Below, piece after piece: positions 1-12,599 of a DNA stretch of 64,000 nt. The number at the start of each line of letters is the position of its first letter. Position 1 is the stretch's first letter. Made by a program: the position numbers and the translations under genes. The notes under the pieces are model-generated. The model saw nothing but the letters and a program-made list of their open reading frames with translations, did not search any database and was not told where the DNA came from. The stretch is from Helopsaltes ochotensis (taxonomy: Eukaryota; Chordata; Aves; Passeriformes; Locustellidae). The stretch is from assembly GCA_013400155.1 (NCBI GenBank), contig VXBM01000551.1, forward strand, positions 480,534 to 544,533, written 5' to 3'.

Positions 1-2767
1 GATGTGTATTAATTTAGAACTGCTTGTCTGAATGGTTTGCAAAGCAGCTGTGTGATTTTAGGCAGTCATATGCTGTCAATTAACAACTTATTCTAAGCCA
101 AATCTGTGTAAGCTTATTATGTGTATCACACAGTGTGGAATTTCTTCATAGGTTTTACTAATTCTAGCTGTGTACTATTGGCTGCATAGTAGTTTTAAAC
201 TGCTAAAGATTAGTAAAAATCCCAGTTAAATTACTGACAGGCAGAAGGAACTTCCAGTTGCATTCCAGCTATTAATCTGCTAGTGATACTTTTCATGTTG
301 TTGAGAAGTTGAGGGGACCTCATTAAAATCCGAAGTTTTTCTTTATGGAAAATTTATTACAAGTCCAGAAAGACAAAGTTCAAACTGAATATTCATAATA
401 TATTACCAATATTTTGCTCAATTAAGGGAGGGAGCTTTGAAGTTCACAGTTAGACAAGCAGCATGGCTTATACTTCTGTCTGATTGCTATCTGTCTTTCC
501 AAAAGAAATACACCCCAAAATTTCAAAGGACTAATCTCGTGTCCTTGGAGAAGTTGGAAATATCTGAGACAATTATTTAAAAAAAAAATTTAAAAAATTG
601 CTTAGAAGAGATTAATCAAAACCTTTGAAAATTTCACTTTATTTTTTAAGTGTGCTGTATATGAAAACAATGATTCCACATTTTGATTATTCTGATCTTA
701 TCAAAAGATACAAAGACCTTTAATAAACCTTGAGGGGCTGCCTTTGAATACAGTTATTCAAAGCCTCTCTTAACAATGAAAGTTTTCTCTACTCAGTATT
801 TCTATAAGGATAGTCCCAAACTTACCCTTACTATTTGCAATATACAGCACTGTATAGTTAGGACTGAACTGCACAAGGATGACAATATCTGGGTTTCTGC
901 AAAACTGTTCCTTCTCTAAGAGTGTGGTTATTAAAAAAAAAAAAAACAAAAGAAGAAAGACAAGCTTTTATACAAACTTCAGGGCATTTTACTGCCACAA
1001 AACTTTAGCCCTTTAGCCACAGTCTCCCAAGCTTATGGAGCTTTAAGCATTTTCCCGGGAAGAATTGCTCAAGCTGTGTATCAAGTCCTTTATAAAATCC
1101 CTTATATTGAAATTTGTTCTATTAGAAAAATTATGCAGAAAGTTGTCTGTGAGTCAGGCAAAACTCAAGTGTATCAAGCCTGTGTTCTCCAGTGTAATGG
1201 CTCCCAGCTTCTCACTCACATTGTCTGGGCACCTGACCCACAGCTAAGCAGGAGAATGAAAAACTTTGTGTCGTTGCTAGGAAATGAGTCCTACTGTAAA
1301 GAAATTTTAGAAGTTTCCCCATTAACAACATTCTCTACTAGTGCTTTAGGATATCTGCTTCTCCCCCCAGTGGAAGGAAGCTCTGCCTTCCATTCAACAG
1401 TGTGAATATGCTCAGTCCTGACTGCTTCACTCTTCTTCATCTTGATGCTCCTTACTTTCTCCACTCCCTCTCTTCTCCTTCTGAGGTTTTTCTTCTATTA
1501 CCTATCCAGCTCCATTTTTCTCTCCAATCTATCAGCTCCTTCAGAGACAAATCAAATTTTTCAGCTTTGGAATTCAGAATTTCTCCTGTCCAGACACATG
1601 GAGAAAAAAAATATTCCTCTTAAACAAATATTTTAAAAAAAATAGAATAGGAAAGCCTGCATAAAGGTTTAATCAAAATGTCTTTGGGATGCAGCTGTCT
1701 GCAGACAAATTTAGCCAACAAACAATGAGTGCCAGTGTGACCACTCTGATCTCTCCCTTAGCAGAGTAATTCAACTGCAGTTAAGTGGGCAAAATTGCTG
1801 ATAACATGATATGAGTAAACAGAACTGCCATAAAACTGAGAGGCAAAAATTCTTAAACTCGATAAAAGTATTTTCTTGTGCAGAAAATGTTTCACACACA
1901 GTTTCCCTTGGACTGAAATAACATTGACACCAAGAGCTTAGAGCAAGACAGTGATTTCTACACAGAGTATGAACATCCAATTACATTAGATTTAAGTTCA
2001 AAACCTCAATGACTATTACCTAATCTACCAGAGTCAGACCAGGATGAAACTTTCCTAACAGCAGATTATTTCATAATTTTCTGTAACAACACTTTCTGAA
2101 CCTTCTGCTGAATCATTTAACCGTTCACAGAAAAGGTAGTACACCAAAGTTATGGCTTGAGTTTGCTTAATTTAACTGTAATCAATAAGAAGCAGCATCA
2201 TATTAGATCACATATGGATATTTCATGCATATTAGGAAAAATCACAAAGATTCATCCTGACTTTTTCAAGTCAAAGTTCTTCTTTGTAACTAAAAGGAGC
2301 TACTCCTAGTTTGGATTTCTTCCTTTCTGCATCCTTCTTTTTCCAGTTTGCGTTTTTTGCCTCTCCATACCTCTACCTGTTTAGTATAACCACATACTCT
2401 ACTTCTCCCCTCAAACTGACAAATTCTGATTCCTCAGCTAAGTTTCTCTAGTAAGCAAAGCAGCCAGTAAAATTAATAACATTTTCATAGAATTTCTTTT
2501 TAATTCATTCTATTGCTTAATTTGCTTATATGATTCTGCAGCTGAAGAAAAGGGATAAAATGTCAGACTATTGTACAGATCCAAACCAGCCCCTTTGAAC
2601 TCTGATTTTACAGCAGAAGCATCAAAGAATTGCTACTCCAAGGCTTTTTATCAATAGAAACTGTAAGAAAGAAATGATAAAAGAACATATTCGCATTCTT
2701 ACCTCAATTTCCCATTCTAACTTCAGGAAGCTCCTATTGAATTTGATGCTGTGGGATTAAGCCTTTG
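1..2767. other. AT-rich non-coding DNA, no gene seen
   Basis: No supportable gene. Open frames here are at most about 110 codons, overlap each other in different frames and resemble no family I know. Visible landmarks are a 14-base A run at 933-946, a pyrimidine-rich stretch at about 1425-1500, and another T/C-rich stretch at about 2315-2400. None has the setting of a splice-bounded exon. The interval looks like intergenic or intronic vertebrate DNA. Unique enhancers could be present but cannot be recognised from one sequence. Confidence 0.7.
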
Positions 2768-3165
2768 GGCCCAGATCCTCAAAGGTACTTAAATGTTGCA
2801 AAGCTAACTTTTATTCCTCCTGTGACCTCATGGATTTCTCAACCCAAATACGACTTCTCAGGCAATGAATATTAAGAGTGTTTTTTTCTCTCCTAACTAA
2901 AAAGAAAATAAAATCAGAAATCACCAGAGCAAGGATCTGCTTAAATTAGCCATGTCTGAAGAGCAGACAAGTGGGACTAGACATAGTTACCTGCCTCTTC
3001 AGTGGCACAGAGTGACCTAAATAGCATTCACCTCCACCTACTTTCTGGTTATTTTGGTTTTCAAGGGCTGGTTGATGTCTGTGCAAATGTAAGAATTTTT
3101 GTCATGCCCCATCTGACTCCTAAGCCAACAGTAAGTAAAGAAGTAAAATGGAATGGGATGGGAAT

Positions 3166-3275
3166 GAATAGAATAGAATAGAATAGAATAGAATAGAATA
3201 GAATAGAATAGAATAGAATAGAATAGAATAGAATAGAATAGAATAGAATAGAATAGAATAGAATAGAATAGAATA
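3166..3275. repeat. (GAATA)22 microsatellite
   Basis: Twenty-two uninterrupted GAATA units (TTCTA on the other strand). The array is perfect over 110 bases and is preceded by degenerate related units (gaatgggatgggaat). Perfection over this length implies recent slippage and likely length polymorphism. It produces an artefactual frame of repeating FYSIL residues on the minus strand, which is not a gene. It directly abuts a CR1-like 3' end, so it probably grew from the tail of that retroposon. Confidence 0.95.
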
Positions 3276-3335
3276 TTGTCAGTTGGAATGATCATCTAGC
3301 CAAACTGACTGACCAGGGCTAATTGACCTGGGTGC
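3276..3335 (-). mobile_element. CR1-like 3' end fragment (LINE), 5'-truncated
   Basis: Next to the GAATA array the sequence reads cagttggaa, then gatcatctag, then ccaaactgactgacca, which follows the reverse complement of the conserved 3' end of avian CR1 LINEs (TTCTAT tail, then the 'ccaact..agatgat..' block). Only about 60 bases are recognisable before similarity fades. CR1 copies are normally truncated at the 5' end, so a short tail-only copy is typical. The assignment rests on remembered family consensus. Confidence 0.55.
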
Positions 3336-3785
3336 TCTAATGCAGGCAAGTTGATTTTAGAGCCAGCTTACTCAGTTGTTACATATCTGTCCACAGAGTT
3401 GCACTGCTCATAGCAGACCAACCAGGTCTCCTGTTGAGGCCAGCCCACTGTCTACAAATTATGACAGGTAGATTGCAAGAGAGCAGACAGCCCATGCTTA
3501 GAGACCTCACTTGACAGATAGGAAGTGGCACTCAAGCCCTTGACTTGGACATTAGACTTTGATCTAATCTAAAACCCAGTTTTGGGCTGAGGCAGGGATC
3601 TCAGCCATGTTAATACTCAGGTTGACCTCAGCATTTAGGCTGCAGAGTGTGTGGTCACTGGTCAGCCAGCTACAGGATTTAAACACCCATCCCATCCAGT
3701 AGCAGCTTGCCAGAGATTTTGAGCACTTCAGTGGTATGTGTGTGTGCGTGGGGACACTGCAGAAATGCCTTTGGGGATCTGGGCC

Positions 3786-6700
3786 TCAGTTTCACTAACC
3801 TGGAGAACCTGTTTTCTCTTTCCAGTCTACTGTGATGATTCAAGGGCAGGACACTCATGCCTTGAGTGCGGACGCATGTCAGCGTGATGGAGACTGTGGG
3901 TTACCATCATCAGGTGGCTCTGATCTCTTTGTTGGGGTAGGGTAGGGCCAGGCATCAGCCCTCAGCCCCTCACTCTCCCCTGCCCTTGCAGAGCACTTGC
4001 TTCTCTGGCCCCCTGGTGTGAGGCATAAAAGAGTGGAACTAAGTAGCATTGCAGCTGCAGGGGGATAAAGGATTTCCAGCTGTATCTAACCTGCTGCTCC
4101 CTCAGATTCCCTCCCCAGCTGCATTTGTCAGGCCCACCATCTTTCACTGTACTCCATCACCTCTCACCCTTCTCTGTTGCTCCATTTTTATGGAAATTCA
4201 TTTATAAAAGGAAGACAGTTATATTTATAATGTAGAGCATGCTGGAATACTTAATCTTTCACTTCATTTTTTTTCAAGTGTGCCTTACTCAGACGTGGAC
4301 TGATAAGATGACAAGTGCTAAAACAATCTGTGAAATGATGCATGGACTTTTAAGCAAATTAATAAGTGCCTTGGAGCAAAGATATATATAATCACAGAAA
4401 AACCTGACTCTTTTCATAGGAGATATATCCTTGAAATACTGTTTTATCTGGTTAATTAGAGTTAGGGGGTGGAAACACTGGCTTTCATGAGATTAAAGAG
4501 AAAACTTAAAATATTCAGATGGGAAATTTTTTTATATAATATACTACACACACACTTAAATATGAAAGTTTGATCCTTTAATATTTAACCAATGGACAGT
4601 CCACTGAGACATCTCTTTCATTTCCACTGGGGTCCTGGTACAAGCACCAGCTAGTTTTAATAGACATCACACATTTTTAAAAAAATAGGTGCAGTTAAGA
4701 CACAGTTCAGCTAAGAGCCATGGGGCACAATATGTTGCATGGGTCAAAAGCGCACGTCCTAAAGGAACTAGTGAACTAGAACAGTGTCTTTGTTATTAAT
4801 CCGGAAATTGCATTTTTAGAACATATATTGCTGACTATATAAGTCTCATTTTTTTTTTCTTTTCTTCCAGTAATTTCTTTTTTTCCAGTAATTTCTTTTT
4901 TCACCTGAGCAGAGCAAACATCTCTCTTTGTTCCTTATAAAGATCTTTTAACTTTCCTGTTCCAGCAAGACGGTAACAATCCCTTATGCATCTTAACATT
5001 TATGTTTATGCAGGCTACAAATGTCCGTGCTCATACTCATACCAGACATCTTTAATACACACTTCCATCTGCCAGCGACCTGCCCGTGACCTTCTTCAGA
5101 AATGAAAGGTAACTTGGCTAGCTCTATTTCTGGTCCTTCTGAAAAAGGATTGTCAGGTCAAATTGTGACAGTTTAAGTGTGATGTCTGATATTGACTGCT
5201 GTCCAGCAGGGACTGTAAGCGCTGCTTCTCCCACTTCATTCAGGACCTTTCTATTGACTTGCACTATCGTCTTAAGGTTAGTCTTTTATCTCCTTTGCTT
5301 CCAGGCAAAGAAATAAGTGCCACTGGAGCAAGCTGCTGTACCACAGCCCAGGGACGCTGTTCTTGTGGAGCTGGTGGCGGTGTGACTTCAATGCCCACAA
5401 ATTAGATGACCGCTGCATAGTGTGTCAGAGACAGCTGCAATTACTATTAAAGCATGTTTCCATAGCTCAATTTTAAGTAAAATAACTTTTCCAGTATGCC
5501 TATTTCTCTGTGTATCTGTGTTTGTATGTGCATACTTTGGACAACATGGGTCAACTTCTTTAAAAGAGAGGTCCTTGTATATAATAAGGCAGGAAAGTAA
5601 GAGAGATACTAAAAATCAAGAAAACAAAGAAACAAAAAACTTAAAAAATACACTCTTGGATGCCTTTTTTAACTGTATGTTTTTGCTAAAATATCATTAT
5701 TTCATCTTTTTCTTCCCCTTTCCATCCACCCTCCAGGCTTGTCAAACCACTTTTCTAACACCTGTATTTTTGCTTGCCAGTCCCTTCCCAGAGCACTGCA
5801 TGTTATTTCACTTCCAACTCAAATTTTTGTACATAAAAAATAAATTTGGGACATTGGGGCTTTTGAAGTAGTCCTTCGTATAGAGCAGGAACCTGAAAGA
5901 GCTTGCAGGTTCAGAAGATCTCTGCTGGTTACTGCCCAGGGTCACTAGCAACAGGGCAGAGAGCAAAAACATCTTTACATTCCTATCCTTCTCCCTCTCA
6001 ATTTAGTGGATCTTCTACATAAATAATACAATTGGATATAAAAACTGAGTGCTTCAAGAATTACAGAACTCATTTTGGTCTAATCTTTGACACAATTTAC
6101 TTTAACAGTGGAATACCAGACTCTTCAAAATATGCTAGTTATTTCTAATTCATAAGTACCTTGTGAATAGACACCATTTGAAAAATAGGTTGAAAATCAG
6201 CTGCACTACTATTTCCATTGCATTTAATTGGAATGATTGTTATTTGAACTGCAGATACAGCTTCAATTTAAGTGTGTGGCATTGCACCATCTGCCTTATT
6301 TTATCCCAGGATAAAACAATATTATTTTAATTTTCCTGTCCACTTTCCATGTGCAGTTTCTCAATTAGATTATTCCATACCTCGTATTTTCTCTCCTCTC
6401 CTTCTCTCAATGTGAAACTCTTCCCAAACCTTGAGGAAATCTTTGCTGAAACAAATATATCAACTGTGGTTTATTTTTTTTTTAATCGGGATTTTAGCAA
6501 AAGAAAAGTTGAAAACTCCTGCCTCATTCCACAAATGAAAACTTTGTTCAGTGTTGGCTTAGAATAGCTCAGTCTTGTTCAAAGAGATTAGCAACAATGG
6601 GTTTTCAGTTTTTACAATGTTAATCCATTATTAATCTAAACATATTTTAATGCTCCTTGAAACACAGTATTATTTTCCTAATCCCAAATTTGCCTCATTG
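3786..6700. other. AT-rich non-coding DNA, no gene seen
   Basis: No supportable gene. The longest frame (5422-5871, plus, 149 codons) is rich in F, L and K, has a low-complexity middle and shows no domain; I treat it as chance. The interval holds an 18-bp tandem duplication at 4865-4900 and T-rich stretches. A cysteine-rich looking short frame near 5335-5405 is only about 20 codons and is not supportable. Confidence 0.65.
4865..4900 (+). repeat. Perfect 18-bp tandem duplication resembling a 3' splice site
   Basis: The unit TTCCAGTAATTTCTTTTT occurs twice with no mismatch at 4865-4882 and 4883-4900. It follows a T-rich tract starting near 4849, and a CTGAC branch-point-like motif lies near 4831. 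Each copy therefore carries a polypyrimidine-AG arrangement like a vertebrate splice acceptor. No coding frame follows, so any exon would be non-coding, or the resemblance is chance from T-richness. Confidence 0.6.
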
Positions 6701-9196
6701 ATCCCATCCTTGCTTTTTTTCCCCACAACCATGCAATTTATACAAGACTGTAGCTAAAGCATTTATAGTTAAATCAGAAATTGATAATGGTGATGATGAT
6801 GATAATGAATGTAGCTATAAGAGTCAATAAAATAGAAAGGTAGACCTCTTTCCAGCCCTTCAAACATGGCCATCACCCAGAAAAAATATTGAGAAGTGAA
6901 GTGTTGCTTTGATAATTTTCTATTTACTTGGGATTCTTGAGTATTTACAGATACTGTACTATGCCATTTCATATTAGTGATAAGAAAAACAGTTAACAAG
7001 ATCTTGCAAGATATTAGTTAAAAATTTTGCTCACTAATATGCCACATCTAAAAAAACCCACAAGATTTCAGAATGATAAGGAGATTTTCTTGCATTTTGA
7101 ATTATATCAGGATATTTCCAAGAACATGGTTTTTAAATATTTTTTAATTTCTTAATGAAGCCTATTTTCTATTTCTGAGTAGACCTCATTATCTGAAACA
7201 GTAATGGAAAAGAATGTGATAGTCACAAAATATGCCATCAGGCTCCCATCATCTCTAGAAATTAAATGGTTTCCCATAAATTTTTTTAACATTTACTATC
7301 TATATTAAAAAGCAAAGGTAGGTTAATGCTAGGGTTTATTCGTGGCTCCTGTTTAAAATTTAAGAGTTCAAATGTGTTTGTTAAATGTCTCCTATGGCTG
7401 ATGCCTCATAACATCCACCAAAACCACTGTGAAGGTCAGGACACAGGCATTATTCAGTCTCTTTTTAATGAGCAGGGTGTAAGCAAAATCAACCTCATGA
7501 AAAGAGATGAAAGTTTCAGAGATTCTGCTTTGCATTAAATTTTCAATGGTCCTCAGTAAAAACAAATCCCATTCTTATCTGTTAATGTTCCTGCTTCTAG
7601 ACTGCACTCCTTTGCCGTAAGTTATCTTTATTACTGCTAAAGGCTTTATACTCCCCAACAATATTTAGGGAACCCAAAACATATTTCTTAACCTTTCTGT
7701 GTAAATGTAATACCCATCCCACCCACCACTGCTCCTCCATTGATTGTGCAGGTTGTTTTAGCAGGCAAGATGTTTTGCAGGCAGGATGTTTTGGCAAGCT
7801 ACTGTCCTCCAAAGATTGAGTACAGCCGTGCTACCAGCAGCCCCAGGTGGCTCTCCAGTGCCATGGTCAGATGGACAGGAAGGAGCTCCTGGCTTTGGGC
7901 TGACTGGAGCAGGCAGCTGCCCAGGCTGCCCTTCCCTTTCCCAGGACAAGTGCCAGCATCCACACACTCCCTCTAGTCTGTCACTAATTTGCTTCCTGTC
8001 AGAGTCTGTGGCTGACGTTCCCCTCCTTTGCCCGTGGAGGAGTCAGAGTTGTCCTACCACAACAAAACCTCCAGTGACACTTGAGTCAGGACATCTGATA
8101 GGAAAAAATAAAATGCTACCTACATGGAGAAATACCCTATCTCCCACTGGTGAGGACTCCTGGCTTTTCAGGGACTTTTTACACTGAGGTGAACAAGGCC
8201 ACCTCTGTGGTTGCCCATTACATATGGGCCCATTCAGAATTTATTTGCTTTCTAGCAACATCTGCTCATATTCAGGGAGAGGAATAACCCTCAGGGTGCT
8301 GTAATACCTTCCCCCAAGACTAGCAGCCATTGTGGGAAGGCTCTGGAGGTTCTATTCCATGCTGGAACAAGGAAGGTGGGGATGCAAATCAAACTGCAAT
8401 GAGCGAGGCAGAGCCCATCCTGATGGGTCTTCTCTCTGTTTATTCAGAGAGGCCATGCTCACTCCCAGTTATCCCTAAACACATCAGCCTTCCAATTCTT
8501 AGAAGAGAAATTCCTACCAAGGCTTTTTAGACCTGTTCAAATTATATTTGAGGGTATAAGAGGTTCAGAGGTTTTAGAAATAGAATACATTATTTAAAAC
8601 TAGAAGTATTTATTATTCAAGCCTTTCTATCAATGCTAAAAGAATATTTAATAGCTAATGTATTAAATCCATATTTTATGAATAGTCAGATAATTTTGAT
8701 TCCTTTTTTCCTTTTGTCAACTCGTTTAGGTGCTGTGATGAGAAATAGCTTATTAAGTTCATGTCACAGCTCAGAAGCATGCCAAAATAAAAATGAATAA
8801 ATAATATTTTTCATACTTTAACACTTTTATTCTTAAAACTTAATGTAGTGTTTGTGAAAATTAAAAGTAATAATATGTTTAATATTTAATTACTGCATTC
8901 AAAGTTCACATCTTTTATGGCCACTGAGAAGGTAAAAATCGATTCCATTCTAATATCAGCTGTAAATGTGAGCAGAACTGCCAATATTATCAATTTCAGA
9001 AAAATGTTGACAAATATGTGAATGACAAAATATTTGCTGTCCTGAACAGAAGAAGTAGAAACTATGTCACATATCAAAAGAACCTTGAAGAAGATTATAA
9101 ATCGCAGAAGAGCAAAATAGAAATAGAGTGCCATAATCCTAAATCATAAGCAGTATATGCTTTTATTAAATGCTTAATGCACTGTGGAAAACAATT
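6701..9196. other. Non-coding DNA with a moderately GC-richer patch, no gene seen
   Basis: No supportable gene. A short GAT/GATAAT low-complexity run lies at about 6783-6806. Between about 7740 and 8180 the sequence is GC-richer than its surroundings and open in several overlapping frames on both strands (up to 133 codons), which is what composition alone gives. A near-duplicated 16-base unit (around gcaggc-agatgtttt) lies at about 7760-7797. No splice-bounded conserved frame was recognised. Confidence 0.6.
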
Positions 9197-9568
9197 CACA
9201 GAATCATAGAATGGTTTGGGTTGGAAGAGACCTAAAAGGTAATCTAATTCCAACCTGTCTGGAAGGCAGGGACATCTTTCACCAGATCAGGTTGCTCAGA
9301 GCCACACCCAGCCTGGTCTTGAACACTTCCAGTGATGGGGCAGCTGCAACTCCTCTGGGCAATCTCACCACCATGGCAGTAAAGGATTTCTTCCTAATAC
9401 CTAATCTAAACCTGCCTTCCTTCAGCTTAAAGTCATTTGCACCTTGTCCTGTATCTACATACCCTTTTGAAAAGTCCCTCTCCAGCCTTCTTGTAGGCCC
9501 CCTTTAGGTACTGGAAGGTGCCTTAAACCTTTCCTTCACCAGACTGGGTGTCCCCAGTTCTCTCAAAC
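9197..9568 (-). mobile_element. CR1 LINE retrotransposon, 5'-truncated copy
   Basis: The left end reads CACAGAATCATAGAATGG followed by tttgggttggaagagacc, the reverse complement of the diagnostic CR1 3' terminus. Downstream blocks (ggttgctcagagcc, cagcctggtcttgaacac, cagtgatggggc, gtccccagttctctcaa) follow the conserved order of avian CR1 3' regions in reverse. The element is therefore on the minus strand, about 370 bases long and truncated at its 5' end (right side here), as usual for target-primed insertion. It is little diverged, suggesting a bird-lineage insertion. The 107-codon frame read across it is not a gene. Confidence 0.93.
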
Positions 9569-12500
9569 ATAAGAACAGTGAGAATTGAGGCTGCAATATT
9601 TTCTTGTTTCTATGCACTGCAGAATCTTTTTATTTGTTTGTTTCTTTTTATGCTTTCTTACAACACTTCTCTTTTTCTTTTATTTGATTTGTTGTACTCA
9701 CCACTTTCAATTTTCACCTTCATTTTTGTATTAATATCTGAAACATTTGCAACTGCAGTCTCTTTCGAATGTCTTTTCTTCTGAAACAGACAGGGTGCAG
9801 TTTTTCCTGCCAAGTGGAACTAAAGTTTATTAAATATGTTGTATATATAATATATGTAATATAAGATAAATGTCTCTTTGTTGTTGCAACAAATAGTGCT
9901 AAATGCTGACTAATTCCAGGAACCATTTTATTGGAAGTTCAATCAACCTTATTGAGAGTAATGGTTCAAGAAGTCATCAAGCAAGTATTCTGTGAGTAAC
10001 ACTTACTGTGTTTTGTTAAAGAGTGCAGGAGGGCTGTCAAAAGGAAAGAAAACAATTTTTCCTGCTTTCTGTACTCTGAGGGTCCTTTGGAGGGAGAACT
10101 GCACCCTTCCTGGACACAAGCAGCATGAAATGCTTCTACGACATGAGGGGGAACTGACATGGAAACCTGCAGAAGGAGAAAGGGTTTGGCACAAGGAGGG
10201 AGCCTGTGTTCAGAAGAAAGCAGATCTCTCTCTGGCATTATGGAAAGAAAAAGACTTTCCTAAGCAAGGGACTCAAGCAAACTACGGTCCATTGACTGTT
10301 CCTGGTCTAAAATGCCTTGCCCTGTAAGGGTATGACAGGCAGGAAATAAGGAATTCAGAGATTAGTGTTCAAAACTCATTGAATATGTGTTACCTGACAG
10401 ATCCATGATCTCCCTATACAAAGAATTATGTTTTTCTAGTTAAGCAAATTTGTTCTCTGATAAAATCTGTCTTTAGAGCCAGGGAGGAATGAGCAGAAAA
10501 CCTTTTTGAATTTTACCAAGAAAAGAATAACACTCCAATATTTGGTAGTACATGCTATTTCTAATATAGGCTGGTCAGTACAGGAAGTATATGTAATGGG
10601 TGATAAACTGTTCTTTAATTCTGCATTTCTGAGGTTTTTCAATGTGCAAGTTGTCTTTTGTCCGTTCTGACTATTGCTGTGAAGAGGATACATACATGCA
10701 CATTTCCTGTGTTTTTTTCATAAAACATGTCAGAACAGGAGATGATTGGCATAACGTTGCCCTGCCAATTTCAGCATATCTTGGACATAATATTTTCCAG
10801 CCAGAGCACTGAAGTTATGTTTAGGGCTTCTATTGTTTTTTACTCTACACTGGTGGAAATACACACATCTGTTTTTATTTGTGCACATTTGTGGTTACTA
10901 GTAGGTAGGTATCTGTTTCTCTGATGTTAACAGGATGTTTTGATGCAATATTTTTCATAATCTGGATGAGTCAATGCTGTTTAAATCAAAGCCAAAAAGC
11001 ATATCCTTTATTTGAAAAGTGTCTTTTCCTATTGTATTTATTTTATAGTTTTCAATTAATTGCATAGAGTTTGCTCAAACTTTTTCTATGCTTGAAGTGT
11101 CTTTCCACATAAGACACACTTTTTATAACTTGCACTTACAATGCATTCAAAATATAACAAAATTACTGTAAGTTATTATCATTTTGGTTGATTCATTTGT
11201 TCAACATACACCAGTTTAACTGCTACCAGTATATTTCTAGAATTTATGTTATAGACAGGCACAAATATTTCTTAAAAACTCCAACATTTTAAAAACCTGC
11301 AAGCTTCTAGTCTTATAAAGAAATTACAAGACCATCACAAACACTACTAGAAAATACTTTGCTATAGATTTGTGCTACTTTATTCACTCTTAAAAATTCT
11401 GTGGAATGTGTTCAGTAATAAATAACTACTGAGACTATCTGTTCTTTTTCAATAGAAACTGTGTAGAAGTCTAATTTGGAATTGCATTTGACTGTGTTAC
11501 ATTAGTATAAAAACCAAGCAGTGCATGACTAGCATTCTGAAAGACACTGATAATAGTGACTCCAATAAAATATACCCATCACGTGATGTCCAAAACATTC
11601 ACAAACTACATGTCTGGGATTTGGCTATTGTGTTCCTACTATAGCTGCAAGTCCCCTCAGAACAAGGTAGGGTTTGTAGAGAATGAGCCATCATTTGGCC
11701 AGTTTGTCAAGCAGAGGATATTATTTTGCCCTGAAACACATTCACTGCCTTTGCCACAGATTCTGCTGAGCTCAATGACAATTATACCTGTAAGTCAATA
11801 ACAGACTGTTCCCATAGTATTTATGAATCATGATGGAAAGAAATGAGCAGTATGCACCACAACTGCCAGCTCTTTTACCTAAACCAGAGCAAAAGCCTTG
11901 TCACCAAGAAGTGCTGCTGCTGGGACAATAAAAAGGATGATGCATGAGACTGCGGGGCATTGCAGCATTTTGCACTCTGTAAGTAATTCAAATGGATGTT
12001 GAACAATATCTACAAGAGATAAATATCTTAAAAACAGATTCAGAAAATTTTCCGCCAAGAATTCCACAAGAATTAGCTGAAAGGGCCTGCTAGCTGATGC
12101 TAATCTCTAGTACAGCTTGCAATAGCAGAAAGACTTCAGATGCCTAGAGAGCATTAATTTTGTGAAAGCTCTCAATAGAAGGGCAAGCATAACTGCATTG
12201 ATGAAGTTATGATGAAATGATGAAGATGACTTGCATAACAAAAGACCAGTTTAAAAACTTTCCTGGTATAAATCCAGGAAAGGTGAATGAAAAAGTCATG
12301 TAGGATTTACATCCCAAAGGGTTAAAGGATACATTAATACTACCACCAGTCACCAGAGTTCGTTGGTCATCTTGTCAAAAAAATTACTTGATTATTTGAT
12401 CACAAACTGGTTTCAAAAATTTGGGTATCACCTACAGCAGAAGGTATTTCTAGTAGGGTCCACGTTTAGCCTAATATTAGTCAAAATTTTAACTGAATCT

Positions 12501-12599
12501 GTAGGTGTCACTGATCCAGCTGAATAGCAAATGAAACTGAGATGAGGGCAGGCCAGATATCCTGCAAATTCTAAACAGTTAGTCAGTCATCTGCTACCC
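9569..12599. other. AT-rich non-coding DNA, no gene seen
   Basis: No supportable gene. An AT-only run lies at about 9834-9870. Overlapping frames on both strands at 9966-10327 (up to 111 codons) have no recognisable domain and overlap each other antisense, so at most one could be real and neither is supported. From about 12300 to 12600 some sequence may belong to the upstream body of the neighbouring CR1 copy but is too diverged to claim. Confidence 0.65.

Larger units (their letters stand above)
2768..3785. mobile_element. Candidate old DNA-transposon-like element bounded by inverted repeats
   Basis: The 23 bases at 2768-2790 (beginning GGCCCAGATCC) match the reverse complement of 3763-3785 at 20 of 23 positions, so the two ends form an inverted pair about 1 kb apart. 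The motif, a 'ggcccagatcctcaaagg' type terminus, resembles ends of old interspersed repeats shared by birds, crocodilians and turtles; this is from memory and not checked. The interior contains a GAATA array attached to a CR1-like end, which would be a later nested insertion. I see no obvious target-site duplication and no transposase frame, so it would be a non-autonomous relic. The alternative is two independent copies of the same old repeat in opposite orientation. Confidence 0.4.

Noticed and set aside
3038..3295. Minus-strand 85-codon frame with repeated FYSIL
   Set aside because: It is the translation of the GAATA microsatellite and has no other support.
5422..5871. 149-codon plus-strand frame
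   Set aside because: Low-complexity K/N and F/L-rich composition, no domain and no splice or promoter context; expected by chance in 64 kb.
9184..9507. 107-codon plus-strand frame
   Set aside because: It reads antisense through a CR1 3' region.
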